Part shown: one piece after another, positions 52,186 to 61,803 of the stretch | Numbering within the stretch: position 1 is the first letter of the stretch | Layout: the number at the start of each line of letters is the position of its first letter | Source of the DNA: Labilibaculum euxinicum | GTDB taxonomy: Bacteria > Bacteroidota > Bacteroidia > Bacteroidales > Marinifilaceae | Direction: 5' to 3' | Assembly (NCBI RefSeq): GCF_009795715.1 | Contig: NZ_WTCR01000006.1 | Location: 62,001 to 126,000 of the forward strand | Length of the DNA: 64,000 bases | The notes under the pieces: generated by a model | The model's database searches: none | Told to the model about the DNA's origin: nothing | Seen by the model: only the letters and a program-made list of their open reading frames with translations | Translations under genes and position numbers: made by a program

Positions 52186-52319
52186 AGTGGTGTAATTAGG
52201 TAAATCAATAGTAACAGTACAAACATACGTAAAAAAAGATTTTATGTTTTGTCTTGTTTAAAATTAAATAATCATATTAAGATTTTTTCCATCCCAAATA
52301 CAAGAATTAAAAGTTGTGC

Positions 52320-53840
52320 CTATTCTTCATTTGCCATCTCCCAGGCGGTTAAAAATACCAATTGGGATACTCTGTTTATGGCTTGGAAATCAATTTTTTC
52401 AGCAGTGTCGCTTGCTTTGTGGTAGTCGGCATGTAAGCCATTAAAATAAAAAACAGCAGGAATGCCATGCTTCACAAAGGATGCCTGATCCGAAGCCTGA
52501 TACAGAAAATTATCAGGCATATCGTATTTGTAATCAAGGCGTAATTTTGTACTGATCTGATTTATGCTATCGGATATGACTTTCAATTTAGGTTTGAGAT
52601 GATTGGTTCCCAAAAGGTAAACATAATCTGTGGTATCATTAAATTCATCGTGTCGGCCCAGCATATCCAAATTTAAATTTCCAACAATATCTGATAAGGG
52701 AAACGGCGGGTTGTCTACAAAATATTTCGATCCGCACAAACCTTTTTCTTCTCCTGTAAATGCAGCAAAAAGGATGCTGCGTTTTGTTTTATGCCCCTCA
52801 TCGCTGGCTTCCTGAAATTTTCGTGCAATTTCTATGATTGCGGCAGTTCCTGATGCATTATCATTCGCTCCATTGAATATTTCACCATCATTTTTTCCAA
52901 CATGATCGTAATGAGCAGAAATAACTAAAACTTCTTCTTTTTTATTGGTACCAGGCAAAAAGGCGAACACATTTTCAGTGCTTAATTCCTTGTATTTTAG
53001 ATCAAAGTTAAAAGTGAATTTACAAATTCTCTGTTCTGTTTTTTTCATCTTTTTTGTCTCTAAAATCTGTTTTAATCTTTTGGGTTTGATTTGAAGAAGT
53101 TCGCAGGCAACCGGATTCGAGATTGCCCCCTGATAGGTGTGCATTCTGTTTTTATATTTGGTAAAGGATGTGGCAGAGCTGATGGAATCAAAAGGATTGA
53201 AATCGTTATTATTATCAGGTTTTAAATTCATTCCTCTGGGCGAGATTGTTCTTTTTTTTGCAAGTAGTTCCATGTATTGCCTGCTCTTATTGGGATTGCA
53301 AAACAGCACCAATTTGGCTTTCGAAGCAGTTACAATATCATTCGATTTTATGGCCGCAGCATACAGGTTAGTGCTCAGAAAGAGAACAGCCTTGTCAGAA
53401 TAATCTTTGTTTATATAACTCGTGTCAGGAGCAGTTCCCAAAAAAACAAGATCCATATTATTGTTCGAATAATTAGTGAATCCTGATATCAGAATATCTT
53501 CGTAATTTTTAAATATCTTATCTATGGTTTGAATTTCAGCATCAGCTTGCTCCTTTTTGTAGATCGCGAAATTCTGAAAATATCCCAAACGGTCTTTGTT
53601 TCCTTTAGGATTGTTTACTCCTGCATTAATGAATTGCTGACAGATGTATTGGGCGGCAAGCTTTTGTCCTTTACTTCCAGTGTCTCGTCCTTCCATACTA
53701 TCAGAGGATAGTGTTACAATATCGTTTTGTATTTTATTGGTCGATAGTGATTTTGAATAGTACAAGGCGATACTGTCTTGTGCACTTAAATGAAACAAAT
53801 TACTTACTGATATGAAAAGGATAATGATGATTGATCGCAT
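52320..53840 (-). CDS. M28 family zinc aminopeptidase
   Basis: 506 residues, signal peptide ending HLSAQ. The N-terminal ~290 residues include a PA-like insert. The M28 catalytic domain follows with all metal ligands: His in SAHYDHVG, Asp in NGANDNASG, Glu pair in TGEEKGL, Asp in LNLDMLGR and His in HADYHKASDT. These enzymes release amino acids from peptides using two zinc ions, here in the periplasm or outside the cell. It is full length and looks active. Confidence 0.93.
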   Translation of the reverse strand: MRSIIIILFISVSNLFHLSAQDSIALYYSKSLSTNKIQNDIVTLSSDSMEGRDTGSKGQKLAAQYICQQFINAGVNNPKGNKDRLGYFQNFAIYKKEQADAEIQTIDKIFKNYEDILISGFTNYSNNNMDLVFLGTAPDTSYINKDYSDKAVLFLSTNLYAAAIKSNDIVTASKAKLVLFCNPNKSRQYMELLAKKRTISPRGMNLKPDNNNDFNPFDSISSATSFTKYKNRMHTYQGAISNPVACELLQIKPKRLKQILETKKMKKTEQRICKFTFNFDLKYKELSTENVFAFLPGTNKKEEVLVISAHYDHVGKNDGEIFNGANDNASGTAAIIEIARKFQEASDEGHKTKRSILFAAFTGEEKGLCGSKYFVDNPPFPLSDIVGNLNLDMLGRHDEFNDTTDYVYLLGTNHLKPKLKVISDSINQISTKLRLDYKYDMPDNFLYQASDQASFVKHGIPAVFYFNGLHADYHKASDTAEKIDFQAINRVSQLVFLTAWEMANEE

Positions 53841-54006
53841 GGGAAATACTTTAATAATGAAATATGGAAATTAAATTACTAAAATTTGTTTTCCGATTCG
53901 CATCTGGCTTTTATTTATTTACTGTTTAAGCAAGGGATTACAAGGTATTTTATTTCTCATTTTTAGCTCTAATGTCGTAACTTTAACTAAATAAGGAATT
54001 TGAATC

Positions 54007-54723
54007 ATGAAAACCTTCAGCCTTGTTATACTATTGATTGTTTCACTAGGAAGATATAGTGAAGTTGCTAATCGGCAAAAGATGGAATTTGAGAAACTTC
54101 GGGTAAACATGGTCATCGAGCAGATAATTAAAAGAGGTGTGAATGACGCTCTTGTTATCCGCGCGATGGAAAAAGTGGAAAGGCATTTATTCGTTCCGGC
54201 AAGTTTAAAGCGTTTCGCGTATCAGGATCGTCCTTTGCCTATCGGGGAAGGACAAACCATTTCACAACCTTATATTGTTGCGTATATGACTCAACTGCTC
54301 GAATTGAGTTCGAAAAGCCGGGTTTTGGAAATTGGTACAGGTTCCGGGTATCAGGCGGCTATATTGGGAGAGATATGTGCTGAAGTTTATTCCATAGAAA
54401 TTGTTGAATCCCTGCAGAAAAGAGCTTCTTTTGTTCTGGATTCTTTAAAATATGAAAATGTAAAGACTTTTTATGGAGATGGTTATCAGGGGTTGGCTGA
54501 TAAAGCTCCATTCGATGGAATTATTGTGACTTGTTCACCTACAGCAGTTCCTGAAGCTTTAATTGCTCAACTGGGAGAAGGAGGCCGATTGGTAATTCCT
54601 GTGGGTAAGAAGAATGTGAAGAAGTTGGTTCTTCTAAAAAAAGAAAATGGGAAAATAAGCAAACAGATTGATTTACCTGTTCGATTTGTTCCCATGGTTG
54701 ATGAAAAAGGGAAATTTTATTAA
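54007..54723 (+). CDS. pcm: Protein-L-isoaspartate O-methyltransferase, probably exported
   Basis: 238 residues. The PCMT core is clear: FVPASLKRFAYQDRPLPIGE, GQTISQPYIVAYMTQLLEL, SAM-binding LEIGTGSGYQAAILG, and FDGIIVTCSPTAVPEALIAQ. It methylates isoaspartyl residues to start repair of aged proteins. Unusually, the first ~23 residues (MKTFSLVILLIVSLG RYSEVA) form a hydrophobic leader, suggesting an exported or membrane-tethered form. Starting at the Met at 54082 would give a normal cytoplasmic 213-residue enzyme. Confidence 0.92.
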   Translation: MKTFSLVILLIVSLGRYSEVANRQKMEFEKLRVNMVIEQIIKRGVNDALVIRAMEKVERHLFVPASLKRFAYQDRPLPIGEGQTISQPYIVAYMTQLLELSSKSRVLEIGTGSGYQAAILGEICAEVYSIEIVESLQKRASFVLDSLKYENVKTFYGDGYQGLADKAPFDGIIVTCSPTAVPEALIAQLGEGGRLVIPVGKKNVKKLVLLKKENGKISKQIDLPVRFVPMVDEKGKFY

Positions 54724-54725
54724 GT

Positions 54726-55229
54726 TTATTTCTTCTTTTTATAAACCCCTTCAAATTGAATACTCCAAATTTTACCTTCGTCAATTGTTGATTCCCAAAT
54801 CTGCTTTACATCGCCGTTTGGCAATAATATCCAGCTAATTCGATGAAGAGATTGATCTTCTCCCATATTGGAGTCGGTACCGCTTAACAATACCATTTTT
54901 CCATTTTCAAAATTTCCTTTTAATAATAGATTGTTTCCATTTTTATCAATCCAAATTTGCTGCCATTTATCAATCTTATCATTGTAAAAACTATAGCTCG
55001 TACCCGTAAAACTTTCTTTTTCCGACACCCAGTTTTCCTGAAGCAAGTTACCGTTTTGCAGCAAACTAATGGTGTTGTGACCTACAAGTTCGTCATTGGT
55101 GAACACATCCCATTCTCCCACCCAAAAATCGAATAAACGATGCGGAGAAATAGTATTTTCTGTATTTGTATTTTGCGAAAAGGAGGTTAAATGCGAAAGA
55201 ATAAAAATGAGAAAAAACAAGCGTTTCAT
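54726..55229 (-). CDS. Secreted DUF1579-like lipocalin-fold protein
   Basis: 167 residues, signal peptide ending SFSQ. The mature start RLFDFWVGEWDVF and later LLQENWVSEKESFTGTSYSF and WQQIWIDKNGNNLLLKGNF form the beta-rich pattern of DUF1579-like or related lipocalin-type domains. No enzyme residues stand out. It converges on pcm with a gap of two bases, so the transcripts overlap. Function unknown. Confidence 0.72.
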   Translation of the reverse strand: MKRLFFLIFILSHLTSFSQNTNTENTISPHRLFDFWVGEWDVFTNDELVGHNTISLLQNGNLLQENWVSEKESFTGTSYSFYNDKIDKWQQIWIDKNGNNLLLKGNFENGKMVLLSGTDSNMGEDQSLHRISWILLPNGDVKQIWESTIDEGKIWSIQFEGVYKKKK

Positions 55230-55282
55230 GAGGAAATTTTTGAAAGTGAAACAAATAATAAAGTCAAAAATTCATTTGGAGT

Positions 55283-55675
55283 TTATTCTTCAAGATAAGT
55301 TAAACATCGTTCCAGTCTGCTTTTTAGTTCCCGTGCAAAAGGTTGTAATGCTTCATTTTCAATTACATTAAAAGCCGCTGTTGGATCCATAATTGAAATA
55401 TCTACATGACCATTATCTTGTTCAATAACAGTTACATTACAAGGCATCATTATGCCGATTTGATCTTCTACCTGAAAAGCTTTGTAGGCAAAAGATGGGT
55501 TACAGGCACCTAGGATCCTGTATTTTTTGAAATTGACATCCAGTTTTTCTTTTAAAGTAGCTTTCACATCAATATCAGTTAATATGCCGAATCCTTCGGT
55601 TTGAAGAGCTCTGGTCACACGGTCAATGGCATCGTCAAATTTAAAATGCGTACTTAAACGGATAAAATAGCTCAT
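55283..55675 (-). CDS. DUF302 domain protein
   Basis: 130 residues, no signal peptide. The DUF302 signature is present: FDDAIDRVTRALQTEGFGIL, TDIDVKATLKEKLDVNFKKY, ILGACNPSFAYKAFQVEDQI and GIMMPCNVTVIEQDNGHVDI. The conserved Cys residues in GACNP and MPCNV are intact. The family is small, cytoplasmic or heme-linked in some bacteria. The function remains unclear. Confidence 0.9.
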   Translation of the reverse strand: MSYFIRLSTHFKFDDAIDRVTRALQTEGFGILTDIDVKATLKEKLDVNFKKYRILGACNPSFAYKAFQVEDQIGIMMPCNVTVIEQDNGHVDISIMDPTAAFNVIENEALQPFARELKSRLERCLTYLEE

Positions 55676-55775
55676 CGTTTTATTTTTTTAGGTATAAATT
55701 AGTAGCACTATATTATTTTTAGGCAACAATCAAGATATGAAAAAATGCGTGAACTGTAAAAAATAAAAACGATAA

Positions 55776-56333
55776 CTAGATATTCTGGTCGTATTTTGTT
55801 TTGTTGTATTTTCTTCTTGGCGAGAGTTCACACGCTTTAATTAAAAACCAAATTAAGAGTGTGAAGGCGAGAATCCTTAAATATCCCAATACTGGTTCGT
55901 ACTCTAAACCTAATGGACCCGGAACATAACGGGTAAGCATAATTATACTTAGAGGAATGAAAATAATCATCAATATAATAAGAAGTATTGCTGCTTCTTT
56001 ATGAACTCTTCTGATCAAAAGACCAACACCACAAATAATCAGAACAAATCCTAAAATATTAATTATTTCGTAAGTTGAGTTGGAAATAGCAGCGAATATA
56101 TGCTCAAAAATATTTGGAACAATTATGTGCATTCCACCAACAGTAATGAAGCCGATTCCATAAGCAAAACGCAAACGATCATTTTTAGAAAATTTCATGA
56201 GGTATTTGCTGAAGCGTGAGGTGACCCACACCAAAACATATGAAATGAATATAACAAGTAAAAAAAGCATCGGCTGAGTATTTATAATTACATGGTTTTC
56301 AGTTAATATACGAATTTGATATTTTGTCTGCAA
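55776..56333 (-). CDS. DoxX-like integral membrane protein
   Basis: 185 residues with about four or five membrane helices. The segment RFAYGIGFITVGGMHIIVPN, followed by the helix-turn NILGFVLIICGVGLLI and RRVHKEAAILLIILMIIF, resembles DoxX-type four-helix proteins. A shorter start at 56270 (MLFLLVIF) would begin directly at the first helix. The link to redox or detoxification seen for some DoxX proteins cannot be shown here. It follows the BlaR1-type gene on the same strand but at 96 bases. Confidence 0.7.
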   Translation of the reverse strand: MQTKYQIRILTENHVIINTQPMLFLLVIFISYVLVWVTSRFSKYLMKFSKNDRLRFAYGIGFITVGGMHIIVPNIFEHIFAAISNSTYEIINILGFVLIICGVGLLIRRVHKEAAILLIILMIIFIPLSIIMLTRYVPGPLGLEYEPVLGYLRILAFTLLIWFLIKACELSPRRKYNKTKYDQNI

Positions 56334-56428
56334 ATGCCTGATTTTAAAACTTTATCGTGTTAAAGGTAAAAGACCACATTTGTGAAATGCAGTCTTTTAT
56401 AGTTATTTTATAATTATTCGTTTTATTA

Positions 56429-59386
56429 TTAATTTTTCACTTTACTTGTAATTATTACAACACCATTTTTAGCTTCTTCACCGTATTTTTCAATGGCATG
56501 CTCACCTTTCAGCACATCAATGCTTTCAATATCATTAGGATTTATTTCTTCAACTTTTTTTGCTGATCTTATTTTTCCATCAACAATAAAAAGTGGTGGG
56601 TTTTTTATTGAACCTAACTTCATTTTTACAGTTTGCTTGTTATTCGCTTTGCTGGTGATTTCAACAACACCATTTTTCCCTTTTTTTCCGTATTTTTCTA
56701 TTGCTGGTTTACCTTTTAGTACATTAATACTTTCAATATCGTCGGGCTTAATTTTTTCTGATTCTTTTTTGGAAAGTTTTTTCCCATCAACTACATATAT
56801 GGCATTATCAATTTTGATAGGATCTTTAAATTTTAAACTTTTGGAATTGATTTCAACAGCCCCGTTTATAGCACTTTCTCCATATTTTTTTACAGCTTCT
56901 TTGTCTTTTAATATGTTAATACTTTTAATGTCATCGGGATGAACTCTTTTGGTTGCTTTTAAAGAAATTTTGTTCCCATCAAGAATGAATAAAGGAGGAT
57001 TGATTGTATCTCCTAAATTAAGCTTAACAGCAGAAGTATTTTTTTGATTATTTGATTTACTGGTAATTAGAATTACTCCGTTTTCGGCTTTTTTACCATA
57101 CAATTTAATTGCCGAAGCATCTTTTAGAACACTTATGGAAGCAATTTCGTTTGGTGAAATTTGATCCATTTGAGTGCGAGTTATTTTTTCACCATCTAAA
57201 ATTATAATCGGTTGTTTACTAGGGTCTTTTGGTGTAATAGAATTAAATAAAGTTCCTTTTTGAGTGGGTATTCTATAACCTGTTTTAACATTACCTAAAG
57301 GGGTTGGCAAACCTTGATGAAAACCTCTTACAATTATTTTAGGTTCGTCAAAGCTACGAGTAGTTGTTGGATTCTTTTTTATAGATTCTTCCAATTCTTT
57401 GCGATATTCATCAGAATTGACTCTCTTAATATCTTCCTGAATTCTTGTCTTGCTTTCTTTAATTTGCTGATTTATTTTTTCTTGATACTCAGGAGATTCA
57501 ATTTTTTTCAATTCTTGTTCAATGTTCTCACGTTGTTTTTTTAGTCTGTTTTCAAATTCTCCTGATTCGAATTCCGCTTTATGTTGTTCCAGAGATTCTT
57601 TAGCGTCTTTAAGCTGTTTTTTAAGTTGATATTGAAACTCCTTTGAATTCATTCGTTCAACTGTTTCTTTAAGCTCTGATTTAAGTTGTTCTTTTTCCTT
57701 TTTATTTAGTTCTGAGTTTTCTTCAATTTCTTTCAAGCGATTTTCAAGTTCCTTTTTTTGTAATTCTTGTTCCCTGACGAAATTTCCATCGGATAATTCT
57801 TTTAATTGCCTGTCGATTTCAATTCGCTGTTGTTTCATTTCATTTTGGAATTCAACGGTATTAAAATCAAGATCTTTTAATCCTTCCTGAAGCTCTTTGC
57901 GCATTTGGTCAACATCAAGGTCAACTTTCATGTTCTTCATTTCTCTTTCTGCCGACTTCATTGCTTCCAACTGCTCTTTTATGATTTTGTCAGCCTTCAT
58001 TTTCACCCATTTGTCTGATTTTACAGAATCTTTTGGGAAACTAAATTCAGGAGCATCAAAAGAATTAAAAGGCATATCTACAGCTGGAGGTAGTGGAGGC
58101 ATAGTTGGCATCGCAGGCATCGCAGGTATTTTCGATAGTTCCATTTCTTCTACTTCAGTAACTTCTTCAAGTTCAGTCTCACTAGCAATAACTTTCGTTT
58201 GGTTCTTGTCTTCTTTTTTCTTCTTTTTTTGATCTGATTTCGCTTTGCTTTGATCAAGCGGAAGTTCTTCATTCTGAATGGACTTCTCAGATTGATTCGC
58301 AGTTTTGTCAAGAATGTTTATTTTCGAAAAAAAGGCTTTTTGAGAATCTGTATTCTCTGAAATCGCAAAATTCGAAATTAAGAACAAGCCGGCAAATAGG
58401 AGCGTAAATACGCCGCTAAGCATAAATCGTTCTCTTCTGGGATTGGTTGAGGCTTTAGGTCTAAGAATACGTTTAATCCGATTCAATACTTTTCCCTTTT
58501 TACCGGAAAAACCCAAAACCAATTCATACTGTTTTTTTCTGATTGCTTCCATATTATTTAATGCTTTAATAAGAGTTAAGGATTCACCACAAACCTTAAC
58601 CGCCAGATCGTCACAAATGTGCTCTCTTTCGGCATTTACCACAGAAGATAGCCACCAAACTACAGGATGATAAAAGAATATCAATTCAATAATTCCTTGA
58701 ATGAATTGCAGCAGATAATCGTGTCTGCGAATATGTGCCAATTCATGTGCTATGATAATTTCCAATTGATTTTCGGGAATTCCACTTAGCATGGAAACCG
58801 GAATTAGAACAATTGGTTTAAAGTATCCAATTACAGAAGGGATTTCGAGCAGACCCGATTCCTTAAATAAAATGTTTTGTTTGAGATTGTATTTTTTTAC
58901 TAATCTATCAGCAATCGACTTATAGTTAGATCGCAAAGGATAAGTTAAGTGCTTTTTTAGTTTTAAGGTATGAATGTACTTTAAAATAAGATTAATAGAG
59001 AGAAAGAGCATTCCAATCATCCAGATTTGAACCAAATAAGGGAATGAGTTTTCCAATTGAATTTGGATTTGCATCCACAGTTTGGCAAAAAATGATTCTT
59101 CATGCGAAATGATGCCTGAAGTTCCCGGTAGAGCTGTAAAATCATGTAAAGTGGTACTGGTATTTGATGGTATGTACCGGCAGAATGTAATTGCTGATGC
59201 AGCACAAATTAGTATGAGTCCTAAGCCCGACAAAGCATATCGAATTCTTGCATTGTCTTTTGAGATAAATCGAAATATCAACCAAATAATACCCCCAATT
59301 ACTGCTGTCTGCCATACAGAATGAATTAAAGTCCAGCCAATAGCATGACTCAATTCGTATAAATCGAAATTATTTATCAGTTCCAT
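56429..59386 (-). CDS. BlaR1-type M56 peptidase with coiled coil and four TonB-plug-like repeats
   Basis: 985 residues from ATG 59386, which overlaps the end of the BlaI gene by 17 bases. The M56 domain has three N-terminal membrane helices, zinc site H214ELAH218 and Glu253 in NAEREH, and a fourth helix near 330-348. Then come a Met/Pro-rich linker, a long charged coiled coil (about 450-690) and four repeats of a SusC-type plug segment, each with hDG, a PNDI/PDDI-x-SI-x-VLK motif, YG and NGVxxITSK. In BlaR1/MecR1 the peptidase is activated by a signal and removes BlaI-type repression. The repeats may sense or bind TonB-linked envelope components. Confidence 0.88.
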   Translation of the reverse strand: MELINNFDLYELSHAIGWTLIHSVWQTAVIGGIIWLIFRFISKDNARIRYALSGLGLILICAASAITFCRYIPSNTSTTLHDFTALPGTSGIISHEESFFAKLWMQIQIQLENSFPYLVQIWMIGMLFLSINLILKYIHTLKLKKHLTYPLRSNYKSIADRLVKKYNLKQNILFKESGLLEIPSVIGYFKPIVLIPVSMLSGIPENQLEIIIAHELAHIRRHDYLLQFIQGIIELIFFYHPVVWWLSSVVNAEREHICDDLAVKVCGESLTLIKALNNMEAIRKKQYELVLGFSGKKGKVLNRIKRILRPKASTNPRRERFMLSGVFTLLFAGLFLISNFAISENTDSQKAFFSKINILDKTANQSEKSIQNEELPLDQSKAKSDQKKKKKEDKNQTKVIASETELEEVTEVEEMELSKIPAMPAMPTMPPLPPAVDMPFNSFDAPEFSFPKDSVKSDKWVKMKADKIIKEQLEAMKSAEREMKNMKVDLDVDQMRKELQEGLKDLDFNTVEFQNEMKQQRIEIDRQLKELSDGNFVREQELQKKELENRLKEIEENSELNKKEKEQLKSELKETVERMNSKEFQYQLKKQLKDAKESLEQHKAEFESGEFENRLKKQRENIEQELKKIESPEYQEKINQQIKESKTRIQEDIKRVNSDEYRKELEESIKKNPTTTRSFDEPKIIVRGFHQGLPTPLGNVKTGYRIPTQKGTLFNSITPKDPSKQPIIILDGEKITRTQMDQISPNEIASISVLKDASAIKLYGKKAENGVILITSKSNNQKNTSAVKLNLGDTINPPLFILDGNKISLKATKRVHPDDIKSINILKDKEAVKKYGESAINGAVEINSKSLKFKDPIKIDNAIYVVDGKKLSKKESEKIKPDDIESINVLKGKPAIEKYGKKGKNGVVEITSKANNKQTVKMKLGSIKNPPLFIVDGKIRSAKKVEEINPNDIESIDVLKGEHAIEKYGEEAKNGVVIITSKVKN

Positions 59387-59768
59387 TTTGATCCGGATTT
59401 TCGATGTTATCAATTAATTTTTTTATTTCATTTAATTCTTTCGTTGAGCATTTTTGATTGCCCAAAGCCTGCAGAACCATTCCAGAAGTAGATCCACCAA
59501 AAAGAGTGGATATAAATTTATCGATTAACTGATTCTTAGTTTCTTTTTCTTCTACAACAGCCTTGTAAATATGAGTTCTTGAATTCACATCGCGTTCAAG
59601 GATCCCTTTCTCAGTCATTATTTGCATTACCTTAAGAGTTGTAGTGTAACCTACATTTCTTTCTGATTTCAATTTGTCATTTACAAACCGGACATTCGAT
59701 GGCCCATAGGTCCATAGAACTTGTAATATTTCTAATTCTGCTTCGGTTGGCTTAATCTTCTGTGGCAT
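59370..59768 (-). CDS. BlaI/MecI-family transcriptional repressor
   Basis: 132 residues. The winged helix matches the BlaI/MecI/CopY family: KPTEAELEILQVLWTYGPSN, VGYTTTLKVMQIMTEKGILE, and the C-terminal dimerisation helix after FGGSTSGMVLQALG. It precedes and overlaps the BlaR1-type gene, so translation is coupled. Three identical palindromes in the upstream region are the likely operators for autoregulation. No beta-lactamase gene is adjacent, so the regulon is probably envelope stress rather than drug resistance. Confidence 0.93.
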   Translation of the reverse strand: MPQKIKPTEAELEILQVLWTYGPSNVRFVNDKLKSERNVGYTTTLKVMQIMTEKGILERDVNSRTHIYKAVVEEKETKNQLIDKFISTLFGGSTSGMVLQALGNQKCSTKELNEIKKLIDNIENPDQNGTDK

Positions 59769-59790
59769 ATTATTGTGGTGATTTCCATTA

Positions 59791-59806
59791 TACGATTAAT
59801 TTCGTA
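59791..59806. promoter_or_regulatory. BlaI-type operator 1
   Basis: TACGA-N6-TCGTA, a perfect palindrome, 23 bases upstream of the repressor start. Confidence 0.75.
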
Positions 59807-59816
59807 GATAAAGATA

Positions 59817-59832
59817 TACGAAACTTATCGTA
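59817..59832. promoter_or_regulatory. BlaI-type operator 2
   Basis: TACGA-N6-TCGTA with arms extended to ATACGA/TCGTAT; centre 26 bases from operator 1. Confidence 0.75.
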
Positions 59833-59846
59833 TTACAAAATTTTAG

Positions 59847-59862
59847 TACGATATTTTTCGTA
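59847..59862. promoter_or_regulatory. BlaI-type operator 3
   Basis: TACGA-N6-TCGTA with the same spacing; centre 30 bases from operator 2. The rest of the 331-base gap to the next gene is AT-rich, with one hairpin AATTGGC-ATT-GCCAATT at 60025-60041. Confidence 0.75.
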
Positions 59863-60099
59863 GTTCAGCAGTTTGAAACCAGAAACAGCAATGAAAAATG
59901 ATTATAAATACTTAATCAGAATGCTATATATCTTTACTTACCGCTTTTTTTTTTGTAAATTGAATAGTACCCCGTATTATTCTTAAATATGTAGGGTGGA
60001 AGTAAGAACCGAAAATCAAAACCCAATTGGCATTGCCAATTAAAGGTTATAAATACCTTTCTGCAGAGTGTACATTTTTAACCGTTAGATCCAAAGATT

Positions 60100-60573
60100 A
60101 TGCCTATTCGTAAATTAAAAGAGTTTTTAGAAGAGCGACATATTAAATATGTAACGATTCGGCATTCATCAGCCTACACCGCCCAGCAAATTGCAGCATC
60201 GGCCCATATTCCGGGTAAAATGCTTGCAAAAACAGTAATGATTAAGGTAGATGGAAGGATGTGTATGGCTGTACTGCCTGCATCTTATTTGATTGACTTT
60301 GATTTATTAAAACAAATGCTGGGTTGTAAAAAAGTAGAGCTGGCGCATGAGCAAGATTTTAAAAATATATTTCCACAATGTGAAGTGGGAGCTATGCCGC
60401 CATTTGGTAATTTATACAATTTGGAGGTTTATGTGGCTGAAAGTTTAGTTGAAGACGATGATATCGTGTTTAATGCAGGAACTCATACAGAGCTTCTTAT
60501 GCTTTCATATGAAGATTTTCATAATTTAGTTGAACCTATTACCTTAAAGTTTACACATAAGAGTTATGCGTAA
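60100..60573 (+). CDS. YbaK/prolyl-tRNA synthetase-associated domain protein
   Basis: 157 residues, cytoplasmic, a single YbaK-type editing domain: KYVTIRHSSAYTAQQIAASA, LAKTVMIKVDGRMCMAVLPA with the conserved catalytic Lys, and GAMPPFGNLYNLEVYVAE. Such proteins deacylate mischarged tRNAs (Cys-tRNA-Pro or Ala-tRNA-Pro), or in some cases act on other substrates. It stands alone, with no tRNA synthetase nearby. Function by family. Confidence 0.88.
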   Translation: MPIRKLKEFLEERHIKYVTIRHSSAYTAQQIAASAHIPGKMLAKTVMIKVDGRMCMAVLPASYLIDFDLLKQMLGCKKVELAHEQDFKNIFPQCEVGAMPPFGNLYNLEVYVAESLVEDDDIVFNAGTHTELLMLSYEDFHNLVEPITLKFTHKSYA

Positions 60574-60712
60574 TTAAGTAAAATGAAACGCCCATGAGTA
60601 AATTATCATCAGTATACAAACAAGCATGATTAGTTACAAATGGTAAGTTCCATCTGATCGTAACAATAAAATTAAAAACAGATGAAACAAATAATTGATT
60701 CTTTTTCTGTTC

Positions 60713-61699
60713 TTACTTCATTTTTAATTTAAGATAGTTCTCTTGTATTCCTTCACACAACCACATAGCTAAGGCTTGTCGGTTTTCTGCTTTTATAAAT
60801 CGCATTTGATCGTTGTAATTATTGATATTGCCTAATTCAATAAATACCGAAGGCGGAGTTGTTGTTTGCAGCATGTATAATCTTCTTGTACCAACGGTTC
60901 CTTCATACCCCCGGTTAGGTTGAAATTCGTCATACTTATCTTTCATTTTTTGCTGTAAAGTAAGGGCTAAATCTTTTCCTTTGCTGCTTACTGCATGATG
61001 ATAAAAATACACATCAGTGCTGTTTCCTTTACTTCTGGAGTCAAGATGGAGGATAATTAATCGTTGGTAAGCCGATTTACTTTCATTTCGCGCTAATAAA
61101 TTGATGGCTGCGGCTCTTTGTTTTAATCGTGGTGTATGTTTTCTGGGTATTGTTTGTGATGGATAGCAACGTTCATCTTTATCGGGTTTTAGGTAAGCTG
61201 CATCTCTAATACCATCATTCGGATCCTGAATGATGAAATGCACTTTGGCTCCATGCGACAGAAGCTCTTCACCCATTCTTAGTACAATATCATATGCATA
61301 TTCGTCTTCTGTAATTTTGTGGCCCGAAATTGAGCCTACTGCGCCCGGATCAGGACCTCCATGTCCGGCCACTAAATAAAGAACAGCTCCACTCAATGAA
61401 TTATCAACCTGTTTTACATTCTGATGATCTTCGCCTAATAGGGAAGCTAAATGTGTTGAATAAAGAAGCGGTAGTTTATATTTTTTACCGGCAATTAAAT
61501 CACCATTTTTGGTAAATCGTCCTTGATTTAAATCCTTAAATTTTTCTAAATCGTTAATAGGAGATATGTGGTTTCGCAGCAGAAAAGAGTTAAAGCCTTC
61601 ACCATTTTTCGCGGTACTCCATTCGTCGTTTTCCTGAGCGAATGAAGAAGCAATACTTAAAAGAAAAACAGTAAAAAGGATAAGGATATAACGAATCAT
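60713..61699 (-). CDS. N-acetylmuramoyl-L-alanine amidase (Amidase_3)
   Basis: 328 residues, signal peptide ending SFAQ. A short LysM-like region (about 45-75, NLEKFKDLNQGRFTKNGDLI, AGKKYKLPL) precedes the Amidase_3 domain. Its zinc ligands are visible as His in VAGHGG, Glu in ITEDEYAYDI, His in ILHLDSRS and catalytic Glu in VFIELGN. It cleaves the amide bond between MurNAc and L-Ala in peptidoglycan, in the periplasm. In place of the usual SLHxNA the motif reads HLDSRS. Confidence 0.87.
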   Translation of the reverse strand: MIRYILILFTVFLLSIASSFAQENDEWSTAKNGEGFNSFLLRNHISPINDLEKFKDLNQGRFTKNGDLIAGKKYKLPLLYSTHLASLLGEDHQNVKQVDNSLSGAVLYLVAGHGGPDPGAVGSISGHKITEDEYAYDIVLRMGEELLSHGAKVHFIIQDPNDGIRDAAYLKPDKDERCYPSQTIPRKHTPRLKQRAAAINLLARNESKSAYQRLIILHLDSRSKGNSTDVYFYHHAVSSKGKDLALTLQQKMKDKYDEFQPNRGYEGTVGTRRLYMLQTTTPPSVFIELGNINNYNDQMRFIKAENRQALAMWLCEGIQENYLKLKMK

Positions 61700-61803
61700 T
61701 TTTAGAGGTATTTTTGTGAAAAAATAAAAATACGTGTTTTTTCAGTAAATATGGCTGTTAAAATAGTTATTTGTCATTGATCAGAGCTGAATGGACTTGT
61801 TAT

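Noticed and set aside
56429-59768. Beta-lactam resistance operon
   Set aside because: BlaI and BlaR1-type genes are present but no beta-lactamase or PBP2a gene is nearby; neighbours are unrelated.
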